Shown here: in pieces, positions 19,745-27,944 of the stretch
Position numbering within the stretch: the first letter of the stretch is position 1
How the letters are laid out: each line of letters starts with the position of its first letter
The notes under the pieces: generated by a model
The model's database searches: none
Told to the model about the DNA's origin: nothing
What the model saw: only the letters and a program-made list of their open reading frames with translations
Program-made: the position numbers and the translations under genes
DNA from: a virus
Virus record (IMG/VR): IMGVR_UViG_3300047457_000368
Span: 1 to 31,442 of that record
DNA: 31,442 bases
Strand: one strand, 5' to 3'

Positions 19745-22110
19745 CGCTGAATATATTTAAAAGAGTGACCATCATAAGACTTAGGTATTGAACCATCCCC
19801 TACCTCAATCATATAAATATTCCACTCACAGTTGTCAGTATCTTGCTCATAATGTAAGCATTTAAACTGCTTATTATAAGTTGCTGGATGTGTGTCTTGC
19901 TGTCTATACATATGCATAAGGTCAGGCAAATCAGGAAGTCCTAAGTTGTCTGTCTTATCTGTGTCTAAACCATCTACTGAAGCCTCAAAAGCACTAAATA
20001 CTCTGTTAAATTGATTCCACACAGCTTGATTCTGATGCTGACCATAAGGTATCTGATCCTCTTGGGGCGCACCACCACCAGGCCAATCTATAGAATCATA
20101 AAAGTTCTCAGTTAGTAAATATCTATAAGATTCAATGGTTGTACTTGCATCTACTTCAAATATTGTAGGCTCTGCTAACTCTAAGACTGTTTTATTAGTC
20201 ACAAAGGAGTAGTTAGTAGCTACAATCCTAAAAGTACCGTTATTGCTTGTGGTGTTAGTGATTCTTATATAGTCATCCACATTAAAGATAGGTGTCAAAA
20301 AGCCATCTAAAGTTACACCATTTCCTGTTTCAAAACCAGCATTTCCTGTATATAAAACATCCCCTAAAAGCCTCCTTAACATTGACCCCTTCATCTCAAT
20401 TCTTGGAGCATCAGACATATAAACTGACTCCTCTCTCTTTGCTAAGGTGTCTATATCCTGCTCAGAGGTGTGTTGCTGACCTGTATATTTTTGATAAGAC
20501 CCATTGACTCTTGGAGTGATGTCTATAGTCAAATTAGAGAAAAATAGAGGGGCAAAAATATTGGAGTTGACACAAAGCCTTACCCAAATTTTACCATCAG
20601 CAGGAGCCTCTATTTCGCTACTCATTGAGGTGTACTTAGGTAGCTCATCCTCAGGGTCCAAAGCACTATCTAAGGTAGTCCTCCACATTTGCGTGAAAGG
20701 ATTGTCAGATATTGAAGCAGTTAATGGTTTTGGCTTACTTACCCATTGATTAATGATACTTGCTGGGTTAGTATTGTCAAATTGCCAAGTGTAATAAGCT
20801 GTGTCAGACTCTAACCAGATATGAACAGGGTTGACAATGTTCAAGTTCACATCTTGCCCAATATCTACAGAAACGCTTAACCTATCCCCTTTTTGGACAT
20901 AGAATGGAGTAGATTTAACATAATGAATAAAGTCATCACCGGCTACATCTTCGTGTTCAACCACCATATAGCGGTCTTTCTCATAGCCATATTCAAACTC
21001 CTTGATTATCTCACCTCTTGCCCCTGCTTGCTTGTAAAGGTCTAACCATATCCCACTTGTGCCATCACCAGCCCTTGCCAAAGTCCAGCCTTGTGGGTTA
21101 TAGATTCCTGTGCTTGTGGGTAGTGTAGGATCAGGCTCAGTTGTAGCAGTTCCCCTTTCAAAGTCTATATTTTGGACAATCTCTGAAGGATAATTGTAGT
21201 CAAACTTATGAATGACAGACTTATAAGGTCTTTGTAGTGATAGCCTTGCATCATCATTCATAAAGGCCATAGTGTAATACTGACTATCAGCACCAATGTC
21301 CTTAGCATAAAGCTCAGTTATGTAATCTACAGGCTCACCATCAGAATCAAAGCGGCAAATCCTAAACTGAGCATAGTTAGCCTCATCTATAGACTTAATA
21401 AACCATTTATTCTTTTGTTGGCTTAACTCACAAAACTCCCCTAATATCTTTTGTAAAGCACTATAAGAGTTCTCCAATTCACCTAAGTCTGCCTCAAATG
21501 TCTGAGCATCTAAAAAGACCGTATTGTAAAAATGATAGTCAGGATAGTCATAAATAGCAGATACCTCTAATAGATTCATCTGCACCCAAATATCTAAGTT
21601 TAAGCCTGTCTTTTGTAATGCCCAAGCAATGTATTTTATTAAAGGATGTGGACCTTGTAAGTACCTACCCTCATTGTCACTTAATGGAACACTTTGTAAA
21701 AAAGCAATCCCATCTGTTGCAGTTAGTTGTAAGACATTAGGATCAGGTTGGAATGTCTGACCTAAATCAGACAAAGAAAGCCATCCTGTATAGATAATAT
21801 CTGACTCACTATTTACTGCAACCTCTATTTTATATTGTGTATCACCACCTCCAGCAAAAGTCATAGCATTTACAATATCATCAGTAAATACCCTTATTGT
21901 GCAACTTTTACTTTTTATGGTTGTAAACTTATCTTCTGAGTTATCTACTGTCTGTAAGACAATAGGAGCATCAGCCATCTCTAATGCAACCTCTGAGCCA
22001 TCATCCTCTGTGATGTCAGTAATAGTAACAAAAAAGGTCTGCTCATTCGGACTATTGTCCGTGTAATCAACCTGAGTATTGACAAAACTTCCTTTGTAGT
22101 AATTAGCCAT
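19741..22110 (-). CDS. Tail tip/hub protein, 789 aa
   Basis: A large beta-rich protein directly after the tape measure, where distal tail and hub (Dit/Tal-like) proteins lie. The N-terminal part has VALEMADAPIVLQTVDN, then IKSKSCTIRVFTDD and IIYTGWLSLSDLGQTF, text seen in tail-tip proteins of Bacteroidota phages, followed by LQLTATDGIAFLQ, a typical baseplate phrase. A central region around residues 320-540 looks like a carbohydrate-binding-type sheet (DRLSVSVDIGQDVNLNIVNPVHIW). No peptidase or lysozyme motif is visible. It ends by overlapping the tube-like gene by 4 bp. Confidence 0.72.
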   Translation of the reverse strand: MANYYKGSFVNTQVDYTDNSPNEQTFFVTITDITEDDGSEVALEMADAPIVLQTVDNSEDKFTTIKSKSCTIRVFTDDIVNAMTFAGGGDTQYKIEVAVNSESDIIYTGWLSLSDLGQTFQPDPNVLQLTATDGIAFLQSVPLSDNEGRYLQGPHPLIKYIAWALQKTGLNLDIWVQMNLLEVSAIYDYPDYHFYNTVFLDAQTFEADLGELENSYSALQKILGEFCELSQQKNKWFIKSIDEANYAQFRICRFDSDGEPVDYITELYAKDIGADSQYYTMAFMNDDARLSLQRPYKSVIHKFDYNYPSEIVQNIDFERGTATTEPDPTLPTSTGIYNPQGWTLARAGDGTSGIWLDLYKQAGARGEIIKEFEYGYEKDRYMVVEHEDVAGDDFIHYVKSTPFYVQKGDRLSVSVDIGQDVNLNIVNPVHIWLESDTAYYTWQFDNTNPASIINQWVSKPKPLTASISDNPFTQMWRTTLDSALDPEDELPKYTSMSSEIEAPADGKIWVRLCVNSNIFAPLFFSNLTIDITPRVNGSYQKYTGQQHTSEQDIDTLAKREESVYMSDAPRIEMKGSMLRRLLGDVLYTGNAGFETGNGVTLDGFLTPIFNVDDYIRITNTTSNNGTFRIVATNYSFVTNKTVLELAEPTIFEVDASTTIESYRYLLTENFYDSIDWPGGGAPQEDQIPYGQHQNQAVWNQFNRVFSAFEASVDGLDTDKTDNLGLPDLPDLMHMYRQQDTHPATYNKQFKCLHYEQDTDNCEWNIYMIEVGDGSIPKSYDGHSFKYIQR

Positions 22111-23818
22111 TAACTCTTAATTGACTTCTTTGTGTTCTTGCGTAAGCTAAAATTATGTCTTGACCTCTAAGTATAGAACCTCTGCCGCTATCACCCATTC
22201 TACCACTCATAAATGATCCTACTGAGTTATTAGGTACAATTCCCCCACTAACAGATGGAACGAACAACTCAGGACCTCTTTCACCAACTAAGTATGGTGT
22301 TCCCCCACTTACCGGACCTCCTAATGCCCTTCCTGGCAAAGTAATACCCGACAATAACTTAAAACTTGTACTAAAAGGTGTTCCTGTAATTAAGGACACC
22401 AATCCAGCAATTGCAGCAGTCTGTATTAAGGCTTGCACTAATTGTTGTATGCCTTGTGCAAGTCCATCAAAGAAACCACCAATTGCATCCCCACCCTTTT
22501 CTATTGAACTAAATAAACTATCAAAAGCAGGTGCAAAAGTACCTCCAACAAGTGATGACACTTGATTGAACTTTTGAAAAGCTGCATCTAATTGCTCATT
22601 TAATTGATTAAGGATATCAGGGTTTTGGATAATAGCTTGTAGGTTGATTGGTGGTATCTGTAACCCTAAAGCCTCAAACTGCGCCCTTATCTGTCCTAAC
22701 TGTCTGCTTTTATCTATATCATAAAAGTCAAACTGCACATTCTTTAAAGGAACTACAACCTCTTGCTCAATGGGTGGTATCTCAATTTCATTGTCACCTA
22801 TTGTTGTTATGGTTGGTAAAGATAACTTGACTTTCTGAGGCTCTACTTTTGCCTCTTTTACAGGTATCTTAATATCATCAACTAAGGCTGCCTCTTTACC
22901 TGCAATAGCATCAAGGATTCTCTGTCTTTCCCTTAATTGTGCTGATAATTGTGTGTTAAGATTTAACTGAGCCTGTTGCTCTTTAGTTAAGAGTTTAGTG
23001 GTTTGTAAGCGACCATCTAAACCTCTTTGCAATCCTAAGTCAATAACCTCAGTAGTTGCACCGGCTTTCTCTAATTTAAGTATCTCTGTACTTATAGCCT
23101 CTAACTCCTTAGTAAGTGCTGCTACCTCTGATCTTGCTACAAGGCTTGCTGTATATTTTCTGTAAGCAATTGTTAAATTATCAACTAATCCAGCCTCATT
23201 TTTTAAGTCCCCAAAATATTGAGGATTGATTTGTTTGAGTTTGTTTAGGATTGTCTCTTTCTGCCCTCTTGTTGTATTCTCTGATTTTAAGAGAATAATC
23301 AACTTATCTACCTCTGCTCTTTCTTGTCCTATGTTTTCTACAATAGCTTGCTGTGCCTCAGCTACCTTCTTGCTTTGCTCTGCTAATTCCTTAGCCGCAC
23401 TTCCCGAACTAAATAATCTATCCCCAAAAGCAATTAGGAGTGATGTTGTTGTAGAGATGGCTAAAGCTATACCAGCAGGACCAGCTAACTGACCAATTAA
23501 AGCCTTAAAAGCCCCACCTGTGGAGCCTGTAGTTGCTTTTAACTGATTAAAGGAAGTTACTAAAGGATCAATGTTGTTGGCAATACCAATAAGCCCAAAT
23601 GGAGCATCTTGTACTACTCGGCTAAAGTTGGTAAGTGTTGAAGTAGCTTGTCCGGTAGCAGTTGGTAATGTCCTAATCTTTGCGGCTGCCTTGTCAACTG
23701 AATTACCTAACCCTACTAAGTCTTTCTCAGTCTGATTAAGTTCTGCTTGAACTTGATTAAGCCCTTGAACCGCACTACTGACATTTGCCCCTATCTGTAT
23801 CTGTAAGCCTTCAGCCAT
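22103..23818 (-). CDS. Tape measure protein, 571 aa
   Basis: It sets tail length and passes into the host membrane on infection. Features: N-terminal helical heptads (VSSAVQGLNQVQAELNQTEKDLVGLGNSVDKAA), hydrophobic stretches (AGPAGIALAISTTTSLLIAFGDRL; LIQTAAIAGLVSLITGTPF), and the C-terminal GGPVSGGTPYLVGERGPELFVP, a hallmark of tape measures. At 571 aa it is short, which predicts a tail of about 85 nm by the usual ~0.15 nm per residue. It follows the tail assembly chaperones, as expected, overlapping by 8 bp. Confidence 0.9.
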   Translation of the reverse strand: MAEGLQIQIGANVSSAVQGLNQVQAELNQTEKDLVGLGNSVDKAAAKIRTLPTATGQATSTLTNFSRVVQDAPFGLIGIANNIDPLVTSFNQLKATTGSTGGAFKALIGQLAGPAGIALAISTTTSLLIAFGDRLFSSGSAAKELAEQSKKVAEAQQAIVENIGQERAEVDKLIILLKSENTTRGQKETILNKLKQINPQYFGDLKNEAGLVDNLTIAYRKYTASLVARSEVAALTKELEAISTEILKLEKAGATTEVIDLGLQRGLDGRLQTTKLLTKEQQAQLNLNTQLSAQLRERQRILDAIAGKEAALVDDIKIPVKEAKVEPQKVKLSLPTITTIGDNEIEIPPIEQEVVVPLKNVQFDFYDIDKSRQLGQIRAQFEALGLQIPPINLQAIIQNPDILNQLNEQLDAAFQKFNQVSSLVGGTFAPAFDSLFSSIEKGGDAIGGFFDGLAQGIQQLVQALIQTAAIAGLVSLITGTPFSTSFKLLSGITLPGRALGGPVSGGTPYLVGERGPELFVPSVSGGIVPNNSVGSFMSGRMGDSGRGSILRGQDIILAYARTQRSQLRVNG

Positions 23819-24113
23819 TCTTTTTTATTCTTTTAAGGGCTTCCTTCTCCCTCTTAGCTTTCAATAAGGACCTTATTTGCTCTTGGTTTAGCTCTGACTT
23901 TTCTTCAAGCTGCCAACTATCCATCACAAATCTTGCCCCATTTCCTTTGCCTATAAATGCCTCACAAATCAAGGCAGTCTGAAACCTTAACAAATATGAA
24001 TCATTCTTTATCTTCTCAATATACCCTTTTCGTAAAAGTATATACTCATCTGCCTCTAAGTCATAAAACTGATGCGGAAGTAGGCCTATCTGTCCAAATG
24101 CTTCCGACCTCAT
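23811..24113 (-). CDS. Tail assembly chaperone, T-like part (probable frameshift product)
   Basis: Counterpart of lambda T. The ATG at 24113 is internal to the conserved segment LTWDEMRSEAFGQIGLLPHQF; the first residues of that segment are encoded upstream of the ATG in the same frame, which stays open back to 24170. The real product is thus probably made by -1 frameshifting from the 108-aa gene above (fusion of ~219 aa). The remaining chain is helical and ends KAKREKEALKRIKKNG. Chaperones of this kind wrap the tape measure during tail assembly and are absent from the virion. Confidence 0.8.
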   Translation of the reverse strand: MRSEAFGQIGLLPHQFYDLEADEYILLRKGYIEKIKNDSYLLRFQTALICEAFIGKGNGARFVMDSWQLEEKSELNQEQIRSLLKAKREKEALKRIKKNG

Positions 24114-24142
24114 CTCATCCCAGGTCAGGCTTTTGCCTGGGC

Positions 24143-24469
24143 TTACTTTTCCCCCTGCTCTTTCGGTTTGTTAACCTCTACAAACTTATTGATTAACTCT
24201 GCTGCCTCATTCTCATCCATACTACCTACCCAATCTTGCACCTGTTCAATGGTTACAAATTCTGAGTTGTAAGTTACTTTGTTATGGCAGTTAATACCAC
24301 CATAGACAAGGCCGCAAATAAAGTCAAATTGCTTGTTAGGTTTACTAAGCAGCTCAGACATTAGTAATGGATCGGAAGAAGTGGCCTCCCCATAAAACTT
24401 GGAAAACCACATCTTGCCTACATCCAATATTCTGTCCTGACCGCCTATGCTGTGTGTGATTGTTTTCAT
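24143..24469 (-). CDS. Tail assembly chaperone, G-like protein (108 aa)
   Basis: Counterpart of lambda G. Contains GKMWFSKFYGEA, then FDFICGLVYGGINCHN and VQDWVGSMDENEAAELINKFVE, in the style of the small acidic chaperone that precedes the tape measure. The gene ends in a GGGGGAAAAGTAA stretch, and a conserved downstream segment lies in the -1 frame. It lies right after the tail tube gene, the standard order. Confidence 0.82.
   Translation of the reverse strand: MKTITHSIGGQDRILDVGKMWFSKFYGEATSSDPLLMSELLSKPNKQFDFICGLVYGGINCHNKVTYNSEFVTIEQVQDWVGSMDENEAAELINKFVEVNKPKEQGEK
24146..24155 (-). other. Candidate -1 ribosomal frameshift site
   Basis: Minus-strand GGGGGAAAAG directly before the TAA of the G-like gene. 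The zero frame reads CAG GGG GAA AAG TAA and the -1 frame reads GGG GGA AAA GTA. The -1 frame is open from 24170 to 23811, so slippage anywhere in this run joins the two chaperone frames. Lambda uses GGGAAAG at the same point in its G/GT pair; the codon phase here differs, so the exact slip codon is uncertain. Confidence 0.65.
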
Positions 24470-24474
24470 AGTGA

Positions 24475-24900
24475 TTAGCTTGCAGGTTCAGTATCAATGT
24501 CTCCCTCAATCTCAATAGTCATAGTGAACTTAGCAGTCTGACCGCTTGTGTTCTGCTGACCTAATGCACTAATCCAGCCATAACCACCGTGATAGATAGT
24601 TTCTGCTGAATCAGTCAAATGCCAATACTTCTTAGTGTTGTTGGCATACAAAGTTTGAAAATCATTGTAGGAAGCCTCATTTGCATCAGGAACGGTATCA
24701 ACAACTGCATTCAATGTGAATCGGTTGTTTTGAGGTCCTAATACTTTTAAAGTTCCACAGTTAGTCTCATCACTAACCACATTGCGGCTGCCATCAAATG
24801 ATCCCTCACTTTGGCAAACAGCCGACTTTTTTGCACTACTCGGAGTGTCTGAATATTCAATGAACATCACACTTCCTGAGATTGTTGTAGCATCTGCCAT
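24475..24900 (-). CDS. Major tail tube protein, 141 aa
   Basis: Building block of the stacked hexameric tail tube. A beta-rich chain (TTISGSVMFIEYSDTP, AVCQSEGSFDGSRNVVSDETNCG, FTLNAVVDTVPD, AKFTMTIEIEGDI) with the opening and closing strands of tube proteins. Codon use is closer to highly expressed genes than its neighbours. It lies between the tail terminator and the chaperones. Its leader is A-rich with ACAAA right before the ATG. Confidence 0.82.
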   Translation of the reverse strand: MADATTISGSVMFIEYSDTPSSAKKSAVCQSEGSFDGSRNVVSDETNCGTLKVLGPQNNRFTLNAVVDTVPDANEASYNDFQTLYANNTKKYWHLTDSAETIYHGGYGWISALGQQNTSGQTAKFTMTIEIEGDIDTEPAS

Positions 24901-24911
24901 TTGTTTTGTAT

Positions 24912-25337
24912 TTAATTTTGATTTATAATGTGTTCGTATCTCTTTACTACCCTAAACACCTTTACAGCCCCATCATCCTCATAAAGCTCTGACTCTGATT
25001 GTACAGTTAGCTGAGTGATTTGAAAGTCTGTTAAGGTTATGCCATAGGAGTTAGGACTAAGCATTACTAAGTCATCTATCTCTTGGGCTATATCATATGC
25101 AGTCTTACTATTTGCGATTGTAGGGAATTGGGTAAATATCTCTACCACAAGTATAGCAGACCTAAAGAAAGCCGAATTATTTAATTCTCTGTCTGTTGAA
25201 CCTTCAGCTCTTAATAAGACAAAGTTGCCTGTTTCTGTAATGGGTACAGCATCCTTATAAACATTGACCGATAGCTGACCATTTAAGGTCTGATACCACT
25301 CAGTCTTGATTTGATATAGTGCATTTTTATATGCCAT
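24912..25337 (-). CDS. Tail terminator/completion protein, 141 aa
   Basis: Corresponds to gp17/gpU-like proteins that cap the tail and join it to the head. Alternating sheets and helices (ALYQIKTEWYQTLNGQLSVNVYKDAVP, FRSAILVVEIFTQFPTIANSKTAYDIAQEIDDLVML, VKVFRVVKRYEHII) match that family. Length and gene order (after HK97 gp10-like, before tube) agree. Confidence 0.75.
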   Translation of the reverse strand: MAYKNALYQIKTEWYQTLNGQLSVNVYKDAVPITETGNFVLLRAEGSTDRELNNSAFFRSAILVVEIFTQFPTIANSKTAYDIAQEIDDLVMLSPNSYGITLTDFQITQLTVQSESELYEDDGAVKVFRVVKRYEHIINQN

Positions 25338-25908
25338 CTAATACCCTTGTTACATTTTGCACCAAGTTATTCCTAACCGGTGTGATTTGTTTAAAAAAGA
25401 ATGGCTTAGGACTTATTCCATTCTTATAAATACTTCTTGCAATTAAGAAAGCCACTCTATCAACCTCTTTGCCTGTAGCTATTCGCTTTCTCTTTACCCA
25501 GCCTCTTATTGCATCTATCAATCTTAAAGTTCCACTACCTTTAGCACCTTTGTACTGACTTGCAAACTCCTCAGTCCCAGGATAGGGGTTAAACTTACTC
25601 TTTGTTCCAAATTCAATAAATGGAGCATAAAAGACATTAGCACTAACCGTATATTGTAAGTCAGCTTTTTTGTTGTAAGTAATAGACCTTAATAAAGTTC
25701 CCCTATCACCACCCTGACTTGCTAAGTCCTTTTTTGCCAATCCTACAAAGTTCATAGCTGCTGCCTCTAACTCTGCATCCACAAGAGTTTGAGTTTCTTT
25801 GGTAGCATTTTGGATTCTTGCCTTTAGCTGATCCAATCCTATGACATTTGCTTTAATCAAGCTCAAATATTGAAAATGCGGATATCTCCCAATTAAACCT
25901 TTTCTCAT
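25327..25908 (-). CDS. HK97 gp10-like head-tail connector protein
   Basis: A 193-aa protein whose core, FIEFGTKSKFNPYPG (residues ~97-111) after YTVSANVFYAP, is the HK97 gp10 signature, with a basic helix around VKRKRIATGKEVDRVAFLIARSIYKNGISPKPFF before the end. ATG 25908 implies a 56-bp overlap with the upstream gene; a TTG at 25860 that overlaps the upstream stop is a reasonable alternative start (177 aa) because the family usually begins near VIGLDQLKARI. Confidence 0.85.
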   Translation of the reverse strand: MRKGLIGRYPHFQYLSLIKANVIGLDQLKARIQNATKETQTLVDAELEAAAMNFVGLAKKDLASQGGDRGTLLRSITYNKKADLQYTVSANVFYAPFIEFGTKSKFNPYPGTEEFASQYKGAKGSGTLRLIDAIRGWVKRKRIATGKEVDRVAFLIARSIYKNGISPKPFFFKQITPVRNNLVQNVTRVLDGI

Positions 25909-26185
25909 CTACTCTTTTGGCATTGCTTATAGCATAAGTCTGCCCAAAGTATTCAATCTTGTACTCAGGAGTAATATTGTAGTTTCTAAAGTTAATCTTA
26001 AAAACCTTACTATCCCCTAAGTTAGTTTTTCCCTCAGCTTGTGACCTACCACCACCATCATCTGTCACCTCAGCCCACATTTTGTAGGTAGTGGCCACAG
26101 TTTCAGTTGCATCACCATTAGCATCTATTGTAGTGGTGTACTTTAACAACTTGATTGGTTTGGTAGTTCCTATCATCCTATCCAA
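25853..26185 (-). CDS. Head closure/adaptor protein, 110 aa
   Basis: SPP1 gp16-like closure protein. Strands PIKLLKYTTTIDANGDATETV, YKMWAEVTDDGGGRS, KINFRNYNITPEYKIEYFGQTYAISNAKRVDEKRFNWEISA fit that small beta-barrel family (head-tail joining protein), in which R-x-x-x-I/L and Y-x-I are common. ATG 26176 (residue 4) is an equally good start that reduces overlap with the gp6-like gene from 13 to 4 bp. Confidence 0.75.
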   Translation of the reverse strand: MDRMIGTTKPIKLLKYTTTIDANGDATETVATTYKMWAEVTDDGGGRSQAEGKTNLGDSKVFKINFRNYNITPEYKIEYFGQTYAISNAKRVDEKRFNWEISAFSIFELD

Positions 26186-26739
26186 TTTGTGGTCTTGTAC
26201 TTAGAAGCCAAAGCCATTGCCTCTTTACTAATCCAATCTACATTCTCATCACCTCTGTTGATATATCTATAAGCCACCTCTTTGTACATAGCATCCTTTA
26301 GACCTTTAGGTAGGACTGTGTAACCAGCCTCATACTTCATAGTCATATTAGCCAGCTTAGGGTCTTTTAAGATTCTACCATTGAAAGAGATATCAAAGTC
26401 ATCTGTGCTGATTGAGTCACCCTCATCATCCTTTAAGTAAATGATTGTATTTACAGGACCAAAAGGGATATCAAAACCACCACAAAGATTTGTCAGTTCT
26501 ATTTCCCAAGTCTTAGGGATAAAACTCAGACCTGTGTACTCCTCCAATCTTTCTCTTGCTGAAGTAATTAGGTGTTCAATAATAACATCATCATCATCAA
26601 ACTCAGAGGATATTGACTCAGAATTGTCAATAAAACCCTCTAATCTGAGATAATTCTTAACCTCTTGAACAGTCAAGGGTTCTGTAATCCCTGACTCCTC
26701 AGTCTGGTCCTCCCAATCAATCAGTAAGTTGTACAACAT
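26173..26739 (-). CDS. Head-tail connector, HK97 gp6-like
   Basis: A 188-aa protein with the family's opening LTVQEVKNYLRLEGF (about 22-36), then DDVIIEHLITSARERLEEYTGLSFIPKTWE (50-78), the classic helix pair of gp6/gp15 connectors, followed by a beta middle and a C-terminal helix LKDAMYKEVAYRYINRG. The gene starts just after the intrinsic terminator that follows the capsid gene, so its transcript depends on readthrough. Confidence 0.88.
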   Translation of the reverse strand: MLYNLLIDWEDQTEESGITEPLTVQEVKNYLRLEGFIDNSESISSEFDDDDVIIEHLITSARERLEEYTGLSFIPKTWEIELTNLCGGFDIPFGPVNTIIYLKDDEGDSISTDDFDISFNGRILKDPKLANMTMKYEAGYTVLPKGLKDAMYKEVAYRYINRGDENVDWISKEAMALASKYKTTNWIG

Positions 26740-26750
26740 AAGATATATTT

Positions 26751-26777
26751 AAAAAAAGGGCCGGCCGAAACCGACCC
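26751..26777 (-). terminator. Intrinsic terminator after the capsid gene
   Basis: Minus strand GGGTCGG (26777-26771) and CCGGCCC (26764-26758) form a 7-bp stem with one T-G pair and a 6-nt loop, followed by seven T (26757-26751). It is a textbook intrinsic terminator inside the late operon. Confidence 0.88.
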
Positions 26778-26801
26778 CTATCACCACATCAACCACAGCA
26801 A

Positions 26802-27941
26802 TTAGAATGATCCGTAGATAATGGCATCTGTTCTCATAATGTTGATGTCCTCAAAACACTCAACACGAGCAGTTACCAAGTTCTTCTGGAAGTTGTCGCT
26901 ATCCTCATAAGAGAACTCAACACGCAATCCTTCAGTCTCTACACGCTCTAAGTAGTTAGCATCAATGATCAAGGCTTTGTCATTAGTAACCCAAGAAGCA
27001 CCGATTACAGGTACACCTGCGATACGAACATTACCATTAGCATCAATTACGAATCCACCAGGTACAGAGTAGTCTGTAGGTTTAGTCTTTAACAAGTCAG
27101 CCCATTGTGCATAGCTTACTAAGGCAAAAGAAGCCTCAAAGTTTGCATCCAATTGGTTTGCAATCCAGTCAACCAACTGCTCAGCATCTACAGATGCAGA
27201 AGTAGTAGTAGAACCTGTTGCAGCAGAGCTAACAGCAGAGAAGAATGTAGCATTCTCTTTCTTGTAGAAGTCACGGAGCAACATACGCTGCAAAGTGTTC
27301 TGTAAGAAAGGAAGTTGGAACATCATTTGCTTAGAGAAACGAGCGAAACCAGCAATGTAGTCAGATACTACTTTAACCTCTGTAAGGTCGTAGTCAATCT
27401 GAGACTTAGGATTACCTTCAGTTTGGATACCGATAGAACCTTCAGTACCTGTCTCACGATAGGTTACATAAAGACCAGTTGGGCTTACAGCAGTTGGGAT
27501 AAGGTCACGCATATTGATTTTCTGTGCAGGAACCAATCCTTGACGCTGGTTGTAAGTAGCAACACCATCACCAGACAAGTTGTTGCTAAGAGTCATTGTA
27601 CCTACAGCTTTGAGGTCAATAGTCAACTTAGCATTTTTGTTCTTTTGGAACTCTTTGATTTCAGCTTGCTTAGCTTCAAAAGCCTCAGCCACTTGCTCAG
27701 CAAAAGCATCACCGAAAGACTTGTTTTTGTTGTTTACAGTCTTAGCAGCTTTCTCAGCAATTAGTTGGTCAAGAGCAGCTTGATTTTTCTTAGCAGCCTC
27801 ATCCATAGTTACTACAGCAGCCTTTACTTCAGCCACTTCATTTTTTACATCTGCAATTACAGCCTCATTAGCTGCTTTCATTTTTTCAACGATCTCAGTA
27901 GCAGATTTTACTGAGGCCTCAATTGATTTTAGTTCTTCCAC
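26802..27941 (-). CDS. Major capsid protein, HK97 fold
   Basis: A 379-aa capsid subunit. Residues 1-65 are a coiled coil (SIEASVKSATEIVEKMKAANEAVIADVKNEV), the delta domain that acts as internal scaffold and is normally removed by the prohead protease. A linker to about residue 110 is rich in Lys and Asn. The mature shell domain follows, with NMRDLIPTAVSPTGLYVTYRE, AGFARFSKQMMFQLPFLQNTLQRMLLRDFY and VPVIGASWV typical of the HK97 family. Codons are more uniform than in neighbouring genes, as for highly expressed genes. A strong terminator follows. Confidence 0.93.
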   Translation of the reverse strand: MEELKSIEASVKSATEIVEKMKAANEAVIADVKNEVAEVKAAVVTMDEAAKKNQAALDQLIAEKAAKTVNNKNKSFGDAFAEQVAEAFEAKQAEIKEFQKNKNAKLTIDLKAVGTMTLSNNLSGDGVATYNQRQGLVPAQKINMRDLIPTAVSPTGLYVTYRETGTEGSIGIQTEGNPKSQIDYDLTEVKVVSDYIAGFARFSKQMMFQLPFLQNTLQRMLLRDFYKKENATFFSAVSSAATGSTTTSASVDAEQLVDWIANQLDANFEASFALVSYAQWADLLKTKPTDYSVPGGFVIDANGNVRIAGVPVIGASWVTNDKALIIDANYLERVETEGLRVEFSYEDSDNFQKNLVTARVECFEDINIMRTDAIIYGSF

Positions 27942-27944
27942 TTT

